The notes under the pieces were generated by a model. That model was not told the DNA's origin. It made no database searches and saw only the letters and a list, made by a program, of their open reading frames with translations. Of a stretch of 64,000 nt of DNA, positions 54,104 to 63,369 are shown one piece after another. Both the position numbers and the translations under genes were made by a program. Origin of the DNA: Hyphomicrobiaceae bacterium (GTDB lineage Bacteria; Pseudomonadota; Alphaproteobacteria; Rhizobiales; Hyphomicrobiaceae); NCBI GenBank assembly GCA_021775735.1, contig JAJFHG010000021.1, positions 1 through 64,000 on the forward strand, written 5' to 3'. Position 1 is the first letter of the stretch. Every line of letters begins with the position of its first letter.

Positions 54104-55681
54104 ATGAAACTCTATCGCGCTTTTGCAACTGTTGGCGGCTTGACGATGGTCAGTCGCGTGCTTGGCTTCTTCAGAGATATCCTGATTGCGGCAGCACTTG
54201 GCTCAGGTGCTGTCGCTGATGCTTTTTTTGTCGCGTTTCGGTTTCCAAATCTATTTCGGAGGCTTTTTGCCGAAGGTGCGTTCAATGCTGCGTTTGTTCC
54301 ATTGTATGGGAAACGTGCGTCGGAGGACGGCCAAGAAAGCGCGCGTATTTTTGCCCAGGAGGTCGGATCGGTTCTGCTGTGGACGCTGATCGTCTTTAGT
54401 GCGCTTGCGATCTTAGCCATGCCTTGGCTGATGTTTCTCCTAGCACCGGGATTTTACGACGATAAATCCAAGTATGATCTTGCTGTATCGCTGACGCAAA
54501 TCGCATTCCCCTATCTTTTGTGCATGTCGTTGGTGGCAATGTTATCTGGCATCTTAAATGCCATGCAGCGCTTTTGGTTGGCGGCCGCAGCGCCGATTAT
54601 CCTGAATCTCGTTCTGATCACGACGATCTTGTTGGCGATCAATCTGGGTTTCTCTCGCTTGCCGGAGGCGGGCTATCTATTGGCGATTGGCGTCTCGATT
54701 GCAGGTTTTGCTCAGCTTGCAGCACTTTGGTTTGGCGTCAAGAATGCCGGAATAAAGTTAAACCTGGGCTGGCCACGCTACACCGACTCTGTGCGCCGTT
54801 TAGTACAGCTTGGAATACCAGGTGTTATCTCAGGCGGTATCACACAGATTAATATTGTGATCGGCACCATTATTGCCTCGATGCAAGCGAGTGCGGTGTC
54901 TTATCTCTACTATGCAGACCGTATGTACCAACTGCCGCTTGGGATCGTCGGTGTTGCAGTTGGCGTTGTGTTGCTGCCTGACCTGGTGCGCAATCTACGT
55001 GCCGGTGACAAAGTCGCTGTGATGGCGAGTCAAAATCGATCCGTTGAATTTGCATTACTTTTGACACTGCCAGCAGCCGTTGCACTCTACTTGGCAGCAC
55101 AGCCGATTATTCGCGTGTTGTTTGAGCGTGGTGCGTTCGCAAGCGTTGATACTCCGCCAGCTGCTGCTGCATTGTCAGCGTTTGCTGTTGGGTTGCCTGC
55201 ATTTGTACTCATCAAAGTACTGCAGCCGGCGTTTTTTGCCCGTGAAGACACCAAAACACCGATGTACTTTGCAGGCATCAATCTGATGATCAATGTTGTT
55301 TTATCGCTCGGACTTTTCTTTTTGTTTCGCGCGTGGGGTTGGATGCCGCACGTCGGTATTGCTATCGCCACCTCTGTGGCTGGCTGGTGCAATGCATTGC
55401 TGCTTTGGCGCACACTTAGATCAACAAACGAGCTGAGCCCAGATGCGGATCTTTGGCGCAATATGGCGCTGATCGGATTGGCAAGTGTCATTATGGGGTT
55501 GGTTATCTGGTGGTTGATGATGCTGCTTGATCCCTACTTTGCGCCCGCCAACGGATTGCTGGTTCAATTTGGTGCGATAAGCGCCCTCGTTGGGGCAGGG
55601 CTGGCGGTGTTTGGTGCGGTGGTGATCGCAACCGGTGTTGTCGCGCCAAGCCAGATTAAGGCCATCATCCGTCGCGGCTAA
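54104..55681 (+). CDS. murJ: Lipid II flippase MurJ
   Basis: Moves the peptidoglycan precursor lipid II across the inner membrane. The 525-residue protein has about fourteen membrane segments. Landmarks are the N-terminal FATVGGLTMVSRVLGFFRDI, DAFFVAFRFPNLFRRLFAEG and AFNAAFVPLYGKRASEDGQE with charged residues in the central cavity. Later, MYQLPLGIVGVAVGVVLLPD and LKVLQPAFFARED-like stretches are typical. The C-terminus carries two extra helices, as is usual. It is followed by trpS after 99 bases. Confidence 0.97.
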   Translation: MKLYRAFATVGGLTMVSRVLGFFRDILIAAALGSGAVADAFFVAFRFPNLFRRLFAEGAFNAAFVPLYGKRASEDGQESARIFAQEVGSVLLWTLIVFSALAILAMPWLMFLLAPGFYDDKSKYDLAVSLTQIAFPYLLCMSLVAMLSGILNAMQRFWLAAAAPIILNLVLITTILLAINLGFSRLPEAGYLLAIGVSIAGFAQLAALWFGVKNAGIKLNLGWPRYTDSVRRLVQLGIPGVISGGITQINIVIGTIIASMQASAVSYLYYADRMYQLPLGIVGVAVGVVLLPDLVRNLRAGDKVAVMASQNRSVEFALLLTLPAAVALYLAAQPIIRVLFERGAFASVDTPPAAAALSAFAVGLPAFVLIKVLQPAFFAREDTKTPMYFAGINLMINVVLSLGLFFLFRAWGWMPHVGIAIATSVAGWCNALLLWRTLRSTNELSPDADLWRNMALIGLASVIMGLVIWWLMMLLDPYFAPANGLLVQFGAISALVGAGLAVFGAVVIATGVVAPSQIKAIIRRG

Positions 55682-55780
55682 AACACGGGGGCTCGGACCC
55701 TTGACAGAATACTGTAAACCAGCGGCTTGCCATCCCATGACAGCCACGTCATAACGCGCGCCGTATCAAGAGAGGACCTT

Positions 55781-56824
55781 ATGGCTCACAAAGAACGCGT
55801 TTTTTCCGGCATGCAGCCGACTGGCAGCCTGCACCTTGGCAACTACCTTGGCGCGATGCTGCAATGGATTGAGTGGCAGAAGACACGCGAGTGCATCTAT
55901 TGTGTTGTTGACCTACACGCTATCACTGTGTGGCAGGACCCAGCAGAGTTGCGCAAATCCACAAGGCTCGTCGCAGCCTCCTATATTGCCTCAGGTCTCG
56001 ATCCTAAAAAGAGCATTCTGTTTAACCAGAGCCAAGTCACAGCGCACGCCGAATTGGCCTGGATCTTCAATTGCGTTGCTCGCCTTGGTTGGCTCAATCG
56101 CATGACGCAGTTTAAGGAAAAAGCAGGCAAGGATCGCGAAAAAGCATCCGTAGGGCTCTATGCGTATCCAAACTTAATGGCTGCAGATATTCTTGCTTAT
56201 CAAGCAACCCACGTGCCCGTGGGTGAAGACCAAAAACAGCACATCGAATTGGCACGCGATATCGCGCAGAAATTCAACAATGACTTTAGAGAGTCTATTG
56301 TTGCAGCTGGATATGAAGATGGAAACTTCTTTCCATTGCCTGAACCGGTTATCACAGGTCCTGGCACGCGTGTGATGAGTTTGCGTGATGGCAAAAAGAA
56401 AATGTCGAAGTCCGATCCATCAGATTTGTCGCGTATCAATTTAACGGACAACGCTGAAACGATCGCGCGCAAAATCAAAAAAGCCAAGACCGATCCAGAA
56501 CCGTTGCCAAGCGAAGAGGCGGGACTGAAAGACCGCCCAGAAGCTCAAAACTTGGTGGGCATTTATGCGGCGTTAGAAGGTATATCTGTCGGCGATGCGC
56601 TTAAAGATGTCGGTGGGTTGCAGTTCTCAGAATTTAAAACCAGACTTGGCGACGCCTCGGTTTCCAAGTTGGAGCCTGTGGGCGCTGAGATTAGGCGGAT
56701 GATGGATGCTCCAGATGAGCTTGATCGAATCTTAATTGACGGCGCCGAGCGCGCGCGGGCGATTGCGGACCCAATCATGAAACAACTACGTGACATTGTT
56801 GGATTTGTGGGACCTAAAGGTTAG
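55781..56824 (+). CDS. trpS: Tryptophanyl-tRNA synthetase
   Basis: Class I aminoacyl-tRNA synthetase that charges tRNA-Trp. The 347-residue enzyme shows the HIGH-type motif as [11 protein letters not shown], the KMSKS motif in [15 protein letters not shown], and the tryptophan-site region [13 protein letters not shown]. The ATG at 55781 has a GAGAGGA ribosome site; a longer frame beginning at 55727 would add 18 residues not seen in the family. Confidence 0.97.
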   Translation: MAHKERVFSGMQPTGSLHLGNYLGAMLQWIEWQKTRECIYCVVDLHAITVWQDPAELRKSTRLVAASYIASGLDPKKSILFNQSQVTAHAELAWIFNCVARLGWLNRMTQFKEKAGKDREKASVGLYAYPNLMAADILAYQATHVPVGEDQKQHIELARDIAQKFNNDFRESIVAAGYEDGNFFPLPEPVITGPGTRVMSLRDGKKKMSKSDPSDLSRINLTDNAETIARKIKKAKTDPEPLPSEEAGLKDRPEAQNLVGIYAALEGISVGDALKDVGGLQFSEFKTRLGDASVSKLEPVGAEIRRMMDAPDELDRILIDGAERARAIADPIMKQLRDIVGFVGPKG

Positions 56825-56943
56825 CCACGCGTCAGTGGCAGGCGTGCATTGAGCTGTAAAAAAATTGAATTCATGAGCAAATGCGGCGCGAAACATCGCA
56901 TTGGTATGTTGTGGACCATGCTTGGTCATGGCAGCATAGCCCT

Positions 56944-57444
56944 ATGAAAAAGCGCAGAAGTTTTGAATCTGGCCACCGCCGCAAATTCCTTTTGGTTATC
57001 GATGAGAGCCAAGAAGTCGATGCAGCGTTGTTTTATGCTGCCAGTCGTATCAGTCATTCTTCTGGCAGCATCGTGATGGCTTACGTCGTTGAGCCGCAGC
57101 AATTCCAACATTGGATTAAGGTGCGCGAAGCCCAGCTCGAAGAAGAAACTCAAACGGCTAAAGCGATGTTTCGTTTGGCCCGCCGTAAGCTCAATCAGGC
57201 TGGTTTTGAAGATATTCCGTCAGAAGAAGTGATCTGTGAGGGCGTAAAATCAGAGGAGCTTGAGAAGCTCATTGATGAAGATGAGGATATCGCGATCCTT
57301 GTCTTGGGTGCCGCGAGCGAAGCTGAGGGTCCAGGACCGTTGGTTTCGTCTTTGGCTGCCGGTAAGGCGGCGGGCTCATTTCCAATCCCGATTACGATTG
57401 TGCCAGGTAATCTCGAATTCGAAGAAATCATTGCCCTTGCCTAA
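56944..57444 (+). CDS. Universal stress protein family protein
   Basis: A 166-residue cytosolic protein of the UspA fold (RKFLLVIDESQEVDAALFYA at the start; SIVMAYVVEPQQF; ILVLGAASEAEGPGPLVSSL with the G-rich nucleotide loop near the end). Its precise role is not known. Position directly after trpS and before the Nfu gene is conserved in Hyphomicrobiales. The ATG at 56944 (MKKRRSFESGHRRKF) fits homologs; an upstream frame to 56881 is also open but has no match to the family, and neither start has a strong ribosome site. Confidence 0.88.
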   Translation: MKKRRSFESGHRRKFLLVIDESQEVDAALFYAASRISHSSGSIVMAYVVEPQQFQHWIKVREAQLEEETQTAKAMFRLARRKLNQAGFEDIPSEEVICEGVKSEELEKLIDEDEDIAILVLGAASEAEGPGPLVSSLAAGKAAGSFPIPITIVPGNLEFEEIIALA

Positions 57445-57542
57445 CACCGGTCTAAAGAGCGGTTGATGACAGGCTTGTGAGGTGTTTTTGCGGTGATTCT
57501 TTGCTTAGAGCCTCTCGACATTCGAAGCCTTGCTTCTTATTA

Positions 57543-57559
57543 TATAGAACAATTCTAAA
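57543..57559 (+). promoter_or_regulatory. Iron control element (Irr box) upstream of the Nfu gene
   Basis: Seven-base arms TATAGAA and TTCTAAA around a three-base centre, one base off the consensus TTTAGAA-N3-TTCTAAA known for the heme-sensing regulator Irr of Hyphomicrobiales. It lies 109 bases before the Nfu start within a 224-base gap. An irr gene is not in the window. Control by Irr is inferred from the motif and the Fe-S role of the gene. Confidence 0.65.
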
Positions 57560-57668
57560 CTAGATGTGCCGGTTTGACGACCAGGCGGCAAATGTGTTTG
57601 TCGACAGGTCTGCCGATGAGGCCCAAGCGGTACCAGATCGATCCCAACCCCTGAGGGAGCTCCTTTGG

Positions 57669-58220
57669 ATGTTTATTCAAACAGAAGCCACGCCCAATCC
57701 CGCAACGCTGAAATTTGCCCCAGGCAAGCAGGTACTGGCGCAAGGCACAGCTGACTTTCGCACCCAGGCCGATGCGGCGCCATCGCCTCTCGCCTCACGC
57801 CTTTTCGAAATCGAAGGTGTAGAAGGTGTATTCCTTGGTTCCGATTTTGTCTCGGTCACCAAGGGTGAGGTTGACTGGCAGCATCTCAAACCCATGGTGC
57901 TTGGTGCAATCATGGAGCACTACATGTCTGGTGCGGATGCGGTTGCAGATTCGGGCAATGATGAAGCAGGCACCAGTTACGACCCCAAAGACGAAGAGGT
58001 TGTGGCAACCATTAAAGACTTGCTTGATACGCGGGTCCGCCCAGCGGTTGCTCAAGATGGTGGTGACATTACGTTTTCAGGATTTCGTGATGGAATTGTT
58101 TATCTGCATATGCGCGGTGCGTGTTCGGGTTGCCCAAGCTCGACAGCAACATTGCGCCATGGCATTGAAAACCTACTGAAGCATTTTTGTCCGGATGTGC
58201 AGGAAGTGCAGGCTGTATAA
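57669..58220 (+). CDS. NifU family Fe-S cluster scaffold/carrier protein (Nfu type)
   Basis: A 183-residue protein that carries Fe-S clusters to target proteins. The N-terminal Nfu_N domain (MFIQTEATPNPATLKFAPGK) and C-terminal NifU-like domain (VRPAVAQDGGDITFSGFRDG) are both present. The cluster-binding pair is Cys152 and Cys155 in ACSGCPSSTATL. The ATG at 57669 with GGGAG nine bases upstream gives the exact family start; a frame from 57564 is longer but unsupported. It ends at a terminator and is preceded by a likely Irr box. Confidence 0.95.
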   Translation: MFIQTEATPNPATLKFAPGKQVLAQGTADFRTQADAAPSPLASRLFEIEGVEGVFLGSDFVSVTKGEVDWQHLKPMVLGAIMEHYMSGADAVADSGNDEAGTSYDPKDEEVVATIKDLLDTRVRPAVAQDGGDITFSGFRDGIVYLHMRGACSGCPSSTATLRHGIENLLKHFCPDVQEVQAV

Positions 58221-58256
58221 GGGGTTTTGCCTGAACGCATCAGGTCGTAAGATCTT

Positions 58257-58288
58257 AAAAAGCCCCATCACGAATGATGGGGTTTTTT
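58257..58288 (+). terminator. Intrinsic terminator of the Nfu gene
   Basis: Stem CCCCATCA / TGATGGGG with a CGAA loop, followed by TTTTTT and preceded by an A-run. It separates the Nfu gene from the nitroreductase gene. Confidence 0.95.
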
Positions 58289-58369
58289 CGTATTCGTTGC
58301 GATAACGCTTGGGCTGGTGCGCTTGTCAGACTATGGTTTGCCCGCAAAAATGAAATCAAAGGTTACTCA

Positions 58370-58960
58370 ATGTCAGACGTCCTATCAGATGCCGCTTTAG
58401 CGCAATTGTTTCTGGATGCCAGATCACACAACGCATGGCTTCCCAAAGACGTGCCAGATACCCTGCTCACCCGGTTGTTTGATCTATTGAAGATGGCACC
58501 GACCAGCGCCAACTGCAGCCCGGCACGGTTTGTATTTGTGAAATCACCTGAAGCAAAAGCACGATTGAAACCGCATCTTTCTGAAGGGAATGCAGAAAAA
58601 ACGATGTCGGCCCCGTGCTGTGTGATCATTGGGCAGGATCTCGCATTTTATGAGCATCTGCCTAAGCTTTTTCCGCATACTGATTCCAAGAGTTGGTTTG
58701 TTGGCAATGAGCAGAAAATTCGTGACACCGCTTTTCGTAACGCGACCCTTCAAGGCGGTTATCTCATCCTTGCTGCACGCGCGCTGGGACTGGATTGCGG
58801 ACCGATGTCCGGATTTGATCCGTCCGGTATCAATGCAGAATTCTTTTCCGACACGACAGTTGAAGCCAATTTCTTATGCAACTTGGGTTACGGCGACGCC
58901 TCTGGCATATTTGAACGCTCACCGCGGTTTGCATTTGAGGATGCCGCGCGCATTTTGTGA
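58370..58960 (+). CDS. Nitroreductase family protein, malonic semialdehyde reductase (RutE) type
   Basis: A 196-residue flavin-dependent reductase. Landmarks are [20 protein letters not shown] for FMN contact, [36 protein letters not shown] and the late [10 protein letters not shown]. These match the RutE/HadB group, which reduces malonic semialdehyde in pyrimidine breakdown, but no other rut genes are in the window, so the real substrate is open. The ATG at 58370 has an AAAGG site seven bases upstream; a longer frame from 58274 overlaps the terminator and is unlikely. Its stop overlaps the tsaB start. Confidence 0.88.
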   Translation: MSDVLSDAALAQLFLDARSHNAWLPKDVPDTLLTRLFDLLKMAPTSANCSPARFVFVKSPEAKARLKPHLSEGNAEKTMSAPCCVIIGQDLAFYEHLPKLFPHTDSKSWFVGNEQKIRDTAFRNATLQGGYLILAARALGLDCGPMSGFDPSGINAEFFSDTTVEANFLCNLGYGDASGIFERSPRFAFEDAARIL

Positions 58961-59706
58961 TGATGCTTATGAACGTCCTTGCTTTTGACACGTGTTGGAA
59001 GGCCTGCTCGGCCGCCATCGTTCAATTCAGTGGTGATGAGCCAGCCGTCCTTGCGCACTGTTTTGAAAGCATGTCGAGGGGGCAAGCTGAGGCATTGCCG
59101 GTCATGTTGGCCAAGGTTTTCGAGCACGCGCGACTTTCAGCACAGGATATCAATCGTATCGCTGTTCCCAATGGCCCGGGCAGTTTTACTGGCGTTCGCA
59201 TTGGCATTTCAGCAGCGCGTGCTCTGAAATTATCAACCAATGCAGATCTTGTGACGTGCTCAAGCTTGCATGTGATGGCGCTGAGTGTTGGCCGATCGAT
59301 CGAAGCTGAGCAACAGGTCGAACCGGGCGCTACAAACGACATTCTGATCGCAATGGACGCGCGTCGGGATGAGGTTTATGTGCAGGAGTTCAGTCTCACA
59401 TCTGATGGCCGTGAATGTGCAGCGAAAACTGAACCGCAACTCTTGCCGAGGTCTCAGGCGGCGATGCTTGGTGCTGCGGACCGTCTATTTGTGGCAGGCA
59501 CCGGTGCTGAGGTGATCGCGGGGGAAGCTAAAAAACTTGGCCGTGACATGACGATGATTGCGCACGCTGGCGTTCCAGATGCCCTGGATCTTGCCCGATG
59601 TGCGCGACGGCTCGTCCCTTTGAGTGAACCGCTTATGCCTGTATATTTGCGGCCACCTGATGCAAAGCCATCAACAAAGCCTGCTATTCAAAGGACAACA
59701 CCATGA
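58960..59706 (+). CDS. tsaB: tRNA threonylcarbamoyladenosine biosynthesis protein TsaB
   Basis: Partner of TsaD in forming t6A37 in tRNA. The 248-residue protein shows the ASKHA-type start VLAFDTCWKACSAAIVQFS and the family signature VPNGPGSFTGVRIGISAARA, with a later LIAMDARRDEVYVQEF. The first possible ATG (58960) overlaps the nitroreductase stop by one base; ATG codons at 58963 and 58969 are also possible. The rimI start overlaps its stop by four bases, so the two are translated together. Confidence 0.95.
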   Translation: MMLMNVLAFDTCWKACSAAIVQFSGDEPAVLAHCFESMSRGQAEALPVMLAKVFEHARLSAQDINRIAVPNGPGSFTGVRIGISAARALKLSTNADLVTCSSLHVMALSVGRSIEAEQQVEPGATNDILIAMDARRDEVYVQEFSLTSDGRECAAKTEPQLLPRSQAAMLGAADRLFVAGTGAEVIAGEAKKLGRDMTMIAHAGVPDALDLARCARRLVPLSEPLMPVYLRPPDAKPSTKPAIQRTTP

Positions 59707-60200
59707 GCAGCGCTCCGGACAGCCCTGCCGCCAAGGTTAGCATTTTGTGGGCAACGACTGATCATGCAGCTCGAATCGCACAACTCCATGGCCAGCTTTT
59801 TGACGAGGCATGGTCTGAAAAGTTCATTCGTGACCTCAATCATGATCCGGCGTGCAGTTTGTTATTGGCTGCTGATGGCCGCCCTGATCGGATCGTTGGC
59901 TTTGTGATAACGCGCGTTGTTTCCGATGAAGCCGAAATTCTCTCAATTGGTGTAGCTCAGCCCTACCAGCGTTTTGGGGTTGGTAAACGCCTGGTTGAAG
60001 CGGCGTTGCGGGTGATGGCCAATTCTGAGGTTGAAAACGTTTATCTTGAAGTCGCAGCGGATAATAAAGCGGCTCAAGCGCTCTATAGAGGCGTAGGTTT
60101 CAACCAAACGGGCGTGCGCAAAGATTACTACAAGCGTCCCGATGGTGGAACCTCAGATGCGCTGATTCTTGCTGTCGCGCCGACGACAGGAACGCAATAG
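59703..60200 (+). CDS. rimI: Ribosomal protein S18 N-acetyltransferase (RimI-like)
   Basis: A 165-residue GNAT acetyltransferase. The acetyl-CoA loop is in SIGVAQPYQRFGVGKRLVEA, followed by VYLEVAADNKAAQALYRGVG, typical of RimI proteins. S18 as substrate is assumed from the tsaB-rimI pairing, which is widespread. The ATGA overlap with tsaB indicates coupled translation. It is followed by fur after 70 bases. Confidence 0.92.
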   Translation: MSSAPDSPAAKVSILWATTDHAARIAQLHGQLFDEAWSEKFIRDLNHDPACSLLLAADGRPDRIVGFVITRVVSDEAEILSIGVAQPYQRFGVGKRLVEAALRVMANSEVENVYLEVAADNKAAQALYRGVGFNQTGVRKDYYKRPDGGTSDALILAVAPTTGTQ

Positions 60201-60270
60201 ACCTGTCATGCGTCGTCAGGGTGTGGACGCTGTTGCCTTGCTCACCTATAACGCGTGACATATTGTTAAA

Positions 60271-60729
60271 ATGAACTCCTTAAAAATGGCCAAGAAACCA
60301 AAACCGTCACCAAACCGCATAGAGCAACACTGCGTGCGACAGGGTCTTCGTATGACCGAGCAACGCCGGATTATTGCCCGCGTCTTAGACAAGGCACGCG
60401 ATCACCCCGATGTGGAAGAAGTCCATCGTCGTGCCGTCAAGGTTGACGATAAGATTTCTCTGTCGACAGTCTACCGCACACTGAAACTTTTTGAATCAAA
60501 AGGCATCCTGGAGCGCCACAACTTTGGCGAAGGGCGCGGCGTTTATGAAATCGCTGAAAGTGAACATCATGATCACCTGATTGATGTCAAAACTGGGCGT
60601 GTTATTGAATTTCAAAATGAAGATATTGAAGCCTTGCAAGAAGCGATTGCCCGCAAATTAGGCTACCGCCTCGTCGGTCACCGTCTTGAGCTCTATGGTG
60701 AAAAAACCTCATCCAAAAAAGGCCGATAA
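60271..60729 (+). CDS. fur: Fur family metal-responsive regulator (Fur/Mur)
   Basis: A 152-residue regulator with the N-terminal winged helix (LRMTEQRRIIARVLDKARDH; KISLSTVYRTLKLFESKGIL) and the metal-binding dimer domain with ESEHHDHLIDVKTGRVIEFQ. In alphaproteobacteria the protein in this gene position usually responds to manganese (Mur) while Irr and RirA control iron; which metal applies here cannot be seen. The CxxC zinc site found in E. coli Fur right after HHDHLI is absent (DVKT instead), as is usual in this clade. Its place between rimI and plsC is conserved. Confidence 0.94.
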   Translation: MNSLKMAKKPKPSPNRIEQHCVRQGLRMTEQRRIIARVLDKARDHPDVEEVHRRAVKVDDKISLSTVYRTLKLFESKGILERHNFGEGRGVYEIAESEHHDHLIDVKTGRVIEFQNEDIEALQEAIARKLGYRLVGHRLELYGEKTSSKKGR

Positions 60730-60781
60730 TCGTCGTTAATCTGACACAGAATACCATAAGTCGATTGTGTAGACTGATAGC

Positions 60782-61693
60782 ATGACAACACTTAGGGCCA
60801 TTCTCCTTCTGGCGGGTTTTTTCACGCTCACGCTACCGCTGATACCTGTGCAGGCTCTTCTGTTGCGCTTTTTTCCAAAGAGCGCTCGTCGGTTTCCGCA
60901 TTGGTATCATCGGCAGGTGTGTTGCCTTTTTGGTATCAAAATTTCTTCCAGCGGAACTGTCGATCAAACGCGGTCCGTTCTTTTGGTGGCTAATCACACG
61001 TCATGGTTGGATATCCCCGTTCTGTCTGCTGTGGCGCCGGTTTCATTTGTTGCCAAAAAGGAAGTATCTGATTGGCCGTTTGTGTCGTGGTTGGCTCGTC
61101 TCCAACGCAGTGTGTTCATTGATCGCGAAAAACGTGGTGATGTAAGTCGGGCTATGAACGCCATTTTGGATCGGCTGGCGAATGGCGAATGCATCGTTCT
61201 CTTTCCAGAAGGCACATCAAGCGATGGCAACCGAGTATTGAATTTTCGCACATCATTGTTTGCTGCAGCAAAGCCGCCGGAAAAATTTGCCCGTGCCTTG
61301 GATCAAGACGTCGTAGTCCAGACAGTGGCCGTTGTTTATCGCCATTTGCATGGCGTCCCTCTCAGTCGTGCTGAGCGTACGAAAATCAGTTGGTATGGTG
61401 ATATGGATATGTTGAGCCATGCCTGGAGTTATCTGAAGGCGGGGCCACTTGATGTTGTGGTTGCGATTGGAGCGCCTCAATCCTTGGAAAGTTATAAAGA
61501 CCGCAAGGATCTGGCCCGACGCACGGAAGATGATGTGAGAGCCCACGTCATGCGAACTCTGCGCGGACTGGCTCATGATAGTGATGTGCCCATTGCAGCA
61601 CCGGTGACCCAGATTGGTTTGAGGCCTGCGATGTCGTCTGAGAGGCAGACAGCAAAGACCCGTGGCGCCGGTCGGTCACAGAAATGGCGTTAG
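60782..61693 (+). CDS. plsC: 1-acyl-sn-glycerol-3-phosphate acyltransferase
   Basis: Makes phosphatidate from lysophosphatidate in phospholipid synthesis. The 303-residue membrane protein has an N-terminal hydrophobic segment (AILLLAGFFTLTLPLIPVQA). Acyltransferase motif I is NHTSWLD (His72 and Asp77) and motif III is VLFPEGTSSDGNRVL near residue 142. A related gene, olsA, acts in ornithine lipid synthesis; this one could serve that step with OlsB at 44771, but its place between fur and miaB is the usual plsC position. The C-terminal 25 residues are basic and not conserved. Confidence 0.9.
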   Translation: MTTLRAILLLAGFFTLTLPLIPVQALLLRFFPKSARRFPHWYHRQVCCLFGIKISSSGTVDQTRSVLLVANHTSWLDIPVLSAVAPVSFVAKKEVSDWPFVSWLARLQRSVFIDREKRGDVSRAMNAILDRLANGECIVLFPEGTSSDGNRVLNFRTSLFAAAKPPEKFARALDQDVVVQTVAVVYRHLHGVPLSRAERTKISWYGDMDMLSHAWSYLKAGPLDVVVAIGAPQSLESYKDRKDLARRTEDDVRAHVMRTLRGLAHDSDVPIAAPVTQIGLRPAMSSERQTAKTRGAGRSQKWR

Positions 61694-61843
61694 GCATTCT
61701 GAGCAACGGCAGGCAATTGCCGGATCAAACCATTGCCAAGAGCTGATGGGCTTTGTTACAGCACAGGTCAACTGAATTGCCGCGTTGCACCAACGGCCTC
61801 ATAATTCCGCCTACCGGTGGCGCGTCATCGGAAACGATAGAGA

Positions 61844-63280
61844 TTGCACTTGTCAAAGCTTGCCACCAAACCTCAAGACAGAGCGCGCGTTTCAAGCGCG
61901 CCCAAGTCGGGCTCACGGAAGGTTTTCATCAAAACCTTTGGCTGCCAGATGAATGTCTATGACTCCGAACGCATGTCTGAGGCTTTAAATGGTGAGGGCT
62001 ATCGGGAAACAACGAACATCGACGATGCTGATCTCGTGATACTCAATACGTGTCACATCCGAGAAAAAGCTGCTGAGAAAGTTTATTCTGATTTGGGGCG
62101 TATTCGCCAAGTCAAAGCGGATCGCAAACGTGTTGGCAAAGAGACCTTGGTTACAGTTGCGGGCTGCGTCGCCCAAGCCGAGGGCGCTGAAATTGTGCGA
62201 CGTGCGCCTGTTGTGGATCTCGTCGTCGGTCCGCAAAGTTACCACCGACTGCCTAAATTGCTCGGTGAGATTGCAAACGGTGCACGCAATTTGGTGGAGA
62301 CGGAATTTCCTGAAGAGGAGAAATTTACACACCTTCCCGAGCGCACCTTGCAGGAAGGCGCGTCGAGCACGGTTGCAAGTGGGCCCAAGCTGGCGACAGC
62401 TTTTCTCACCATTCAGGAGGGTTGCGATAAGTTTTGTTCGTTCTGCGTCGTGCCTTATACGCGCGGTGGTGAATACTCACGCGCGGTCAAAGATATCGAA
62501 ACTGAGCTGAAGCGCTTGATTGATCGCGGTGTGCGTGAAGTGACTTTGTTAGGTCAAAACGTCAACGCGTATCATGGCACAGGGCCAGATGGTGAAACAT
62601 ATTCGTTGGCAGATTTGCTCGGTCATCTGGCGAACGTGACTGACATTGAACGCTTGCGTTACATGACAAGCCACACAAACGACATGAATGATGACCTTAT
62701 CACGATGCATCGCGATGAGCCAAAAGTCATGCCGTATTTGCATTTGCCATTTCAGTCTGGCGCGGATCGCATATTGGCAGCAATGAACCGCAAGCATACG
62801 CGCCAAGATTATCTGACGTGCATTGAAAAACTACGTGTAGCGTGTCCTGGCCTTGCATTATCGACAGATATTATTGTTGGATTTCCCGGTGAATCAGATG
62901 ACGAGTTCGAGCAAACCATCAGCCTTGTCGAAGAGGTCGTCTTTGCTCAATCCTATTCATTCAAGTACAGCGCGCGCCCAGGTACGCCTGCCGCTGGGCT
63001 ACCAGATCAAGTTCCTGAAGAGGTGAAATCGAAGCGTCTCACGCGTTTGCAAGAGTTGCTATTTGCACAACAACGCTCATTTAACGAAAGCTGTATTGGC
63101 AAAACGTTGCCTGTTTTGTTTGAACGCAATGGACGCAAAGCAGGTCAACTTGTCGGCCGATCGCCGTATCTGCAACTGGTCAATGTCGATGCTTCACCTG
63201 AGTTGCTGGGTTCCATCCATAACGTTGAAATCGGTGATGCGGGTGGCAACAGCCTTAATGGCGTCATTGCAAGTCCCTAA
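61844..63280 (+). CDS. miaB: tRNA-2-methylthio-N6-dimethylallyladenosine synthase
   Basis: Radical SAM methylthiotransferase that adds the methylthio group to i6A37 of tRNAs. The 478-residue protein has the UPF0004 domain (KVFIKTFGCQMNVYDSERMS, with Cys34 as a ligand of the auxiliary cluster; NTCHIREKA). The radical SAM cysteines are Cys194, Cys198 and Cys201 in EGCDKFCSFCVVPYTRGGE. A C-terminal TRAM domain follows (GKTLPVLFERNGRKAGQLVG). No ATG precedes the conserved region, so a TTG at 61844 (or 61850) must be the start. It is followed 89 bases later by phoH. Confidence 0.96.
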   Translation: MHLSKLATKPQDRARVSSAPKSGSRKVFIKTFGCQMNVYDSERMSEALNGEGYRETTNIDDADLVILNTCHIREKAAEKVYSDLGRIRQVKADRKRVGKETLVTVAGCVAQAEGAEIVRRAPVVDLVVGPQSYHRLPKLLGEIANGARNLVETEFPEEEKFTHLPERTLQEGASSTVASGPKLATAFLTIQEGCDKFCSFCVVPYTRGGEYSRAVKDIETELKRLIDRGVREVTLLGQNVNAYHGTGPDGETYSLADLLGHLANVTDIERLRYMTSHTNDMNDDLITMHRDEPKVMPYLHLPFQSGADRILAAMNRKHTRQDYLTCIEKLRVACPGLALSTDIIVGFPGESDDEFEQTISLVEEVVFAQSYSFKYSARPGTPAAGLPDQVPEEVKSKRLTRLQELLFAQQRSFNESCIGKTLPVLFERNGRKAGQLVGRSPYLQLVNVDASPELLGSIHNVEIGDAGGNSLNGVIASP

Positions 63281-63369
63281 ACATGTATTAGATGGCTCTA
63301 CTTTAGGGTGCTGAATTCGCTTTTGAGACAGAATATGGTAGAATTATCCAAGATTAGAATTACGGCTTG

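Noticed and set aside
57564-57668. A 35-residue N-terminal extension of the Nfu protein.
   Set aside because: The family begins exactly at MFIQTEATPNP, with a ribosome site in front of that codon.
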